Shown: positions 61,035 to 64,000 of the stretch, piece after piece
Numbering within the stretch: the first letter of the stretch is position 1
How the letters are laid out: every line of letters begins with the position of its first letter
Assembly (NCBI RefSeq): GCF_003480435.1
Contig: NZ_QUJB01000013.1
Coordinates: forward strand, 21,754-85,753
Origin: Clostridium sp. AM30-24
GTDB lineage: Bacteria; Bacillota; Clostridia; Lachnospirales; Lachnospiraceae
DNA length: 64,000 bases
Reading direction: 5' to 3'
Program-made: the position numbers and the translations under genes
The notes under the pieces: generated by a model
The model's database searches: none
What the model was told of the DNA's origin: nothing
Seen by the model: the letters and a program-made list of their open reading frames with translations, nothing else

Positions 61035-62138
61035 TTACTGCACCCACACGCCATTCCTGTCAACATAATATTGTCCGCCGATCATCTGGCTCGTGAGCAT
61101 TGCTCCGGATTCTCCACAGTAATACCACGCGCCGTTCGTCTGCACCCACTGATTTTTCACCATCGCCCCGCCAGAGCCGCAGAAATACCACTGGTTATTA
61201 TTGAGGACCCACTGGTTTTCTGCCATATAGCCGAGCTGGTTAAAATAATACCATACATGGTTGATCAGCTTCCAGTTCGCCACCGGGTATGTCTTATCCG
61301 GATTGCACCACCACCAGCCGACGCTGTCGCGAAGCCATGCACCGTCCGCCGTGTTGGAAGCGCTGGTACCCGTTCTGTCTCCGGAGCCTGAAGACCCATT
61401 TCCATAGTAGTTGGAGGCTGCTGTCCGGTTTGCGTAGATCGCGGATGCCCCGTTTCGGTCAACATCCTTCGGCTCAGATTCCCGCCAGCTGCTTTCATCA
61501 CTTCCACGGACGGCTTTTACCCGGAACGTATAGCTTCCTTCTTTTGTAAAGGATCCGCAGAAATTATAATAGTTGTTTGTCGTTGTATAGGTGGATCCCA
61601 CCATATCTCCGTCCCGGTACAGACGTACCTGATACTTTTTCGCGTAATCCGTTCCTTCCCAGTACGCAACGCCGCCATAACTGTCATCCCAGGTCAGGTC
61701 GTAGGCATCCAGTTCATAATCCTCATCATCATACTCCGTGTCAATCTCCGAAATTTCCTGAAGTGTTACATAGACATATAATTTCGAGGAGCTTCTCGTA
61801 ACGGAAGTCACCCTGTTTTCGTCATTTCCAAGGTATACATCCGATTTACTGAGTCCGGTTGAAAATGTATAATCGCTGTCCGCTCCAATGGTGATCTTTA
61901 CCTTTGGCTTTGTGTCATCATCCCAGTCCCCACTCGGCTCATTCGTGACGGATACTTCATCCACATAACAGCCGTCATCCGATACCTCCGCTTCCACCTC
62001 AAGATTGTCTGAAGCTGTCAGCACTGCATTGATATCGATCGTAACCTCCTCGATCTTCTCCGATGCCATTGCCGGAAATGCCAGCATTGCCGTCATAAGG
62101 AATGCTGCGGGTACGAATATCATTTTCTCTTTCTTCAT
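61035..62138 (-). CDS. Secreted wall-binding protein with choline-binding-type repeats
   Basis: The protein has 367 residues. A signal peptide ends at AMA-SEK (about residue 26). The middle has two beta-rich regions, the second resembling a fibronectin type III domain (TYTTTNNYYNF, GSYTFRVKAVRG). Residues 265-367 are four to five wall-binding repeats of the CW_binding type (GWWWCNPDKTYPVANWKLINHVWYYF, WYFCGSGGAMVKNQWVQTNGAWYY), with the Trp/Tyr/Gly pattern that can bind choline or wall glycan. No catalytic domain is present. It has its own promoter at 62236-62264. Confidence 0.88.
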   Translation of the reverse strand: MKKEKMIFVPAAFLMTAMLAFPAMASEKIEEVTIDINAVLTASDNLEVEAEVSDDGCYVDEVSVTNEPSGDWDDDTKPKVKITIGADSDYTFSTGLSKSDVYLGNDENRVTSVTRSSSKLYVYVTLQEISEIDTEYDDEDYELDAYDLTWDDSYGGVAYWEGTDYAKKYQVRLYRDGDMVGSTYTTTNNYYNFCGSFTKEGSYTFRVKAVRGSDESSWRESEPKDVDRNGASAIYANRTAASNYYGNGSSGSGDRTGTSASNTADGAWLRDSVGWWWCNPDKTYPVANWKLINHVWYYFNQLGYMAENQWVLNNNQWYFCGSGGAMVKNQWVQTNGAWYYCGESGAMLTSQMIGGQYYVDRNGVWVQ

Positions 62139-62457
62139 AGTGAACCTCCCCGTCCTTCTCTCATTTGGTAAAGACCCCGTCTGTCAGCATATTTCATTCC
62201 AGAATTTGCACGCAGCCGGATCACATCTTTCTTATAGTATACCAGACGTTTAGGACTCATTTAAGTTTAATTTTCCCGCCAAACTTCGGCAATATTGCGG
62301 CAGGCCTCTGGCAATTCCGCGTCGTGGAATTTATTGTCTGTCTCCGCAGCATTATCGGCCATATTTAGACACGTCTCTTCATGATTCGTTAAGTAAATTT
62401 ACTTTCTTTTAATTTTTTACTCACAATTTAGACACATTTTGTCATTATAATACAATT
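62139..62457. other. Divergent gap with promoter of the wall-binding protein gene
   Basis: It holds the minus-strand promoter TTAAAT (62259-62264), 17-base spacer, TATACT (62236-62241), and A/T-rich sequence upstream of the small RNA candidate. A possible plus-strand -10 for that RNA is TATAAT (62446-62451). No gene is seen. Confidence 0.55.
62236..62264 (-). promoter_or_regulatory. Promoter of the wall-binding protein gene
   Basis: TTAAAT (62259-62264), 17-base spacer and TATACT (62236-62241) on the minus strand, about 100 bases upstream of the start codon. Confidence 0.55.
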
Positions 62458-62627
62458 ACGTTATCCGAAAGGATAACCTGCCTTTGTTTCAAGTGTTACA
62501 CTTGAACACACAAAGCTTTTTCATACTCATACCTGTCAGAGGCAACTCTGGCAGGTCCCCCTAAAAAATTGATACTTTCCATACTCCCCTTAGGGACTGC
62601 AGGAACGGCTGCGGTCCCTATTTTTTT
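62458..62627 (+). ncRNA. Candidate small RNA with four hairpins and C-rich single strands
   Basis: A -10 TATAAT (62446-62451) lies just upstream. Four hairpins follow: GTTATCC-gaaa-GGATAAC (62460-62477); CTTTGT plus TTCAAGTG-tta-CACTTGAA and ACAAAG (62482-62515); ACCTGtCAGAG-gcaa-CTCTGgCAGGT (62531-62556); and a terminator (62591-62627). The linkers between the last two contain CCCCCT and CTCCCCTT, able to pair with GGAGG ribosome-binding sites. A full promoter of the next gene follows, so this need not be a leader. I recognise no known family. Confidence 0.6.
62591..62627 (+). terminator. Intrinsic terminator of the small RNA candidate
   Basis: AGGGACtGCAG (62592-62602) pairs with CTGCgGTCCCT (62609-62619), followed by seven T. 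Confidence 0.88.
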
Positions 62628-62677
62628 ACCCATGATCTCCGCATTTTTTCACACTTCTATCGACTCTTCCCATCCCA

Positions 62678-62706
62678 TTGACTTTCATTCCATCTCACGG
62701 TATAGT
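62678..62706 (+). promoter_or_regulatory. Promoter of the DUF5722-like gene
   Basis: TTGACT (62678-62683), 17-base spacer, TATAGT (62701-62706), about 85 bases before the start codon and downstream of the small RNA terminator. Confidence 0.75.
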
Positions 62707-62792
62707 AAATGTAATAACATTACCCGGATGCAGGACGCTGTTCACCGGTGCTGTCTCTGCACTGCGGTTCATTACATGAGGTGAGAATTATT

Positions 62793-63902
62793 ATGAAATC
62801 GATTAAACGTATCACTGCAGCCGCATTATCTGCTGCACTCTGTTTTTCTATGGCTGTTCCGGCCTACGCCGACCACTACCAGACTCCGAAGTCCATCAAG
62901 GGCGTTCTGATCAACGAGCACGCCCAGATCCCGGATGTTCTCGAGGTGGGCGCATCTCAGGTCGTTTTAAACTTTCCAATGTCCTGGGCATTCAGCAGCC
63001 AGTTATCTGTCTGCCAGGATCTCTACACAAAGCTTGATCAGGCGGGTGTCACTGTGACACTGATCGTCCTGAACGACTGGGCGGCAGCGAGCTACAGCCC
63101 GTCCCTTCTTCCGGTATCCCAGCCAACCGGCGCAAGCTACTACGCGTTCAACACCTTAAACGATGCAGGCGTCCAGTCCATAAGAGATGCCGCAAAGCGC
63201 GTCACAGAGGCATTCAAGGACTGCGTTTCCAACTGGGTCATCGGCAATGAGATCAATGATGGACAGGCATGGAACTATATCGGTCAGATGGACATTGATA
63301 CCTACTGCTCCAACTACGCGACCGGTTTCCGCACCTGGTATGACACCATCAAAGGATCCAACAAGCTGGCAAATGTTTATATCCCGTTTGACTTCCGCTG
63401 GAACTGCGGACAGGTCGAGGGCTTCAAGTACGGCGCTATGGACATGATCCCGCGGTTAAACAGCCGCCTGAAAGATACCGACTACGGCATCGCATGGCAC
63501 GCATATCCGGAGACCTTCGAGGATCCGGTCTTCACCGATGATATCTACACACTGGAGAAAGCAGATACTTATATCATCAACCTGAAGAATCTCCACATTC
63601 TGACCGACTACATGCAGCAGGCAGACATGCTCTCCCCAGCAGGAAAAGTCCGCCACCTGATCCTCTCCGAGCAGGGCTTCACATCCGATTCTCCTGCCCA
63701 CAACGGCCAGTGCCTCGATCTCCAGGCTCAGTGTATCAAAGAGGCTTACGAGACAGCAAAGGCAAATCCATATGTTGAGGCATTCCTGTTGAACCGCATG
63801 AAGGATGAGCAGGGACTTCTGGATGCGCATTATGCGTTCGGCCTCATCGATGTGAACGGAAATAAGAAGCCGAGCTTTGAGGTTTATAAAAATCTTCAGT
63901 AA
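62793..63902 (+). CDS. Secreted DUF5722-like protein, probable glycoside hydrolase fold
   Basis: The protein has 369 residues. A signal peptide ends at AYA-DHY (about residue 26). The mature part looks like a TIM-barrel hydrolase: NWVIGNEINDG holds Glu153, in the position of an acid/base residue, and LILSEQGF holds Glu293, in the position of a nucleophile. VIPFDFRWN-like strands (YIPFDFRWNCG) and HAYPETFEDPVF lie between. I recall such proteins under DUF5722, without known substrate. I chose the ATG at 62793, preceded by GAGGTGAG; the longer frame start at 62748 lacks a signal peptide. Confidence 0.85.
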   Translation: MKSIKRITAAALSAALCFSMAVPAYADHYQTPKSIKGVLINEHAQIPDVLEVGASQVVLNFPMSWAFSSQLSVCQDLYTKLDQAGVTVTLIVLNDWAAASYSPSLLPVSQPTGASYYAFNTLNDAGVQSIRDAAKRVTEAFKDCVSNWVIGNEINDGQAWNYIGQMDIDTYCSNYATGFRTWYDTIKGSNKLANVYIPFDFRWNCGQVEGFKYGAMDMIPRLNSRLKDTDYGIAWHAYPETFEDPVFTDDIYTLEKADTYIINLKNLHILTDYMQQADMLSPAGKVRHLILSEQGFTSDSPAHNGQCLDLQAQCIKEAYETAKANPYVEAFLLNRMKDEQGLLDAHYAFGLIDVNGNKKPSFEVYKNLQ

Positions 63903-64000
63903 TTTCCCAATGCCTGACTGTCCGCGTTAGGGATACAATAGACAGCCAGATACTTTTACAGTGAATTACCCACCACTTAATTTTGAAGAAATTTGAAGTG
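63903..64000. other. Window end, no gene seen
   Basis: The last 98 bases follow the DUF5722-like stop. I see no terminator of good quality, start codon or other element here. Confidence 0.5.

Noticed and set aside
62458..62627. Cyclic-di-GMP, TPP, SAM or glycine riboswitch for the DUF5722-like gene
   Set aside because: None of the conserved core sequences I know for these classes are present, and the gene has its own promoter after the terminator.

Overview
The window reads as a chromosomal segment of a mid-G+C Gram-positive anaerobe of the Clostridia, most like Lachnospiraceae. The clues are pyruvate formate-lyase, an [FeFe]-hydrogenase, GGAGG ribosome-binding sites, sugar ABC transporters run by a YesM/AraC-type two-component system, choline-binding-type wall repeats, and the order rpmG-secE-nusG-rplK-rplA-rplJ-rplL. 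Most genes lie on the minus strand. No rRNA, tRNA, CRISPR array, insertion sequence or prophage was seen.

Region 1 (1-10440, minus) is a sugar locus. A two-component operon (response regulator, sensor-poor histidine kinase, catalytically degenerate RbsA-like ATPase) lies upstream of a transport and catabolism operon: ROK kinase, RbsA-type ATPase, RbsC-type permease, a binding lipoprotein made of two near-identical binding domains, and a D-lyxose isomerase cut by the window edge. Region 2 (10492-14142, plus) is a ZTP riboswitch with a terminator followed by pflB and pflA. Region 3 (14139-36661) is mixed housekeeping: mfd, pth, an [FeFe]-hydrogenase with a GltD-like flavoprotein, oxidoreductases, ispE with a GntR regulator, cyclophilin, a SIMPL lipoprotein, an M20 peptidase, an alanine symporter, and a phospholipase-C-like protein with a glutamine amidotransferase.

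Region 4 (36797-49969, minus) is a surface polysaccharide operon starting at a promoter near 49955. It carries a SIS isomerase, three large membrane proteins, a basic-tailed membrane protein, the CDP-glucose branch rfbF-rfbG-rfbH, a LicD protein and a GtrB-like glycosyltransferase. Region 5 (50001-53890, minus) is the rpmG-secE-nusG-rplKAJL operon with an L10 leader, an attenuator, and a duplicated hairpin before rplK and rplA. Region 6 (54055-56734, minus) is an amino-acid ABC transporter whose binding protein appears circularly permuted. Region 7 (56781-64000) has a ComF-like protein, RecD2 and MreB/Mbl, then two secreted surface proteins around a candidate small RNA.

The items most worth follow-up are the permuted amino-acid binding protein, the tandem-duplicated sugar binding protein, the pseudo-ATPase encoded with a sensor-poor kinase, the candidate small RNA at 62458-62627, and several unassigned RNA structures and dispersed repeats. 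Functional names rest on motifs read by eye; no database search was possible.
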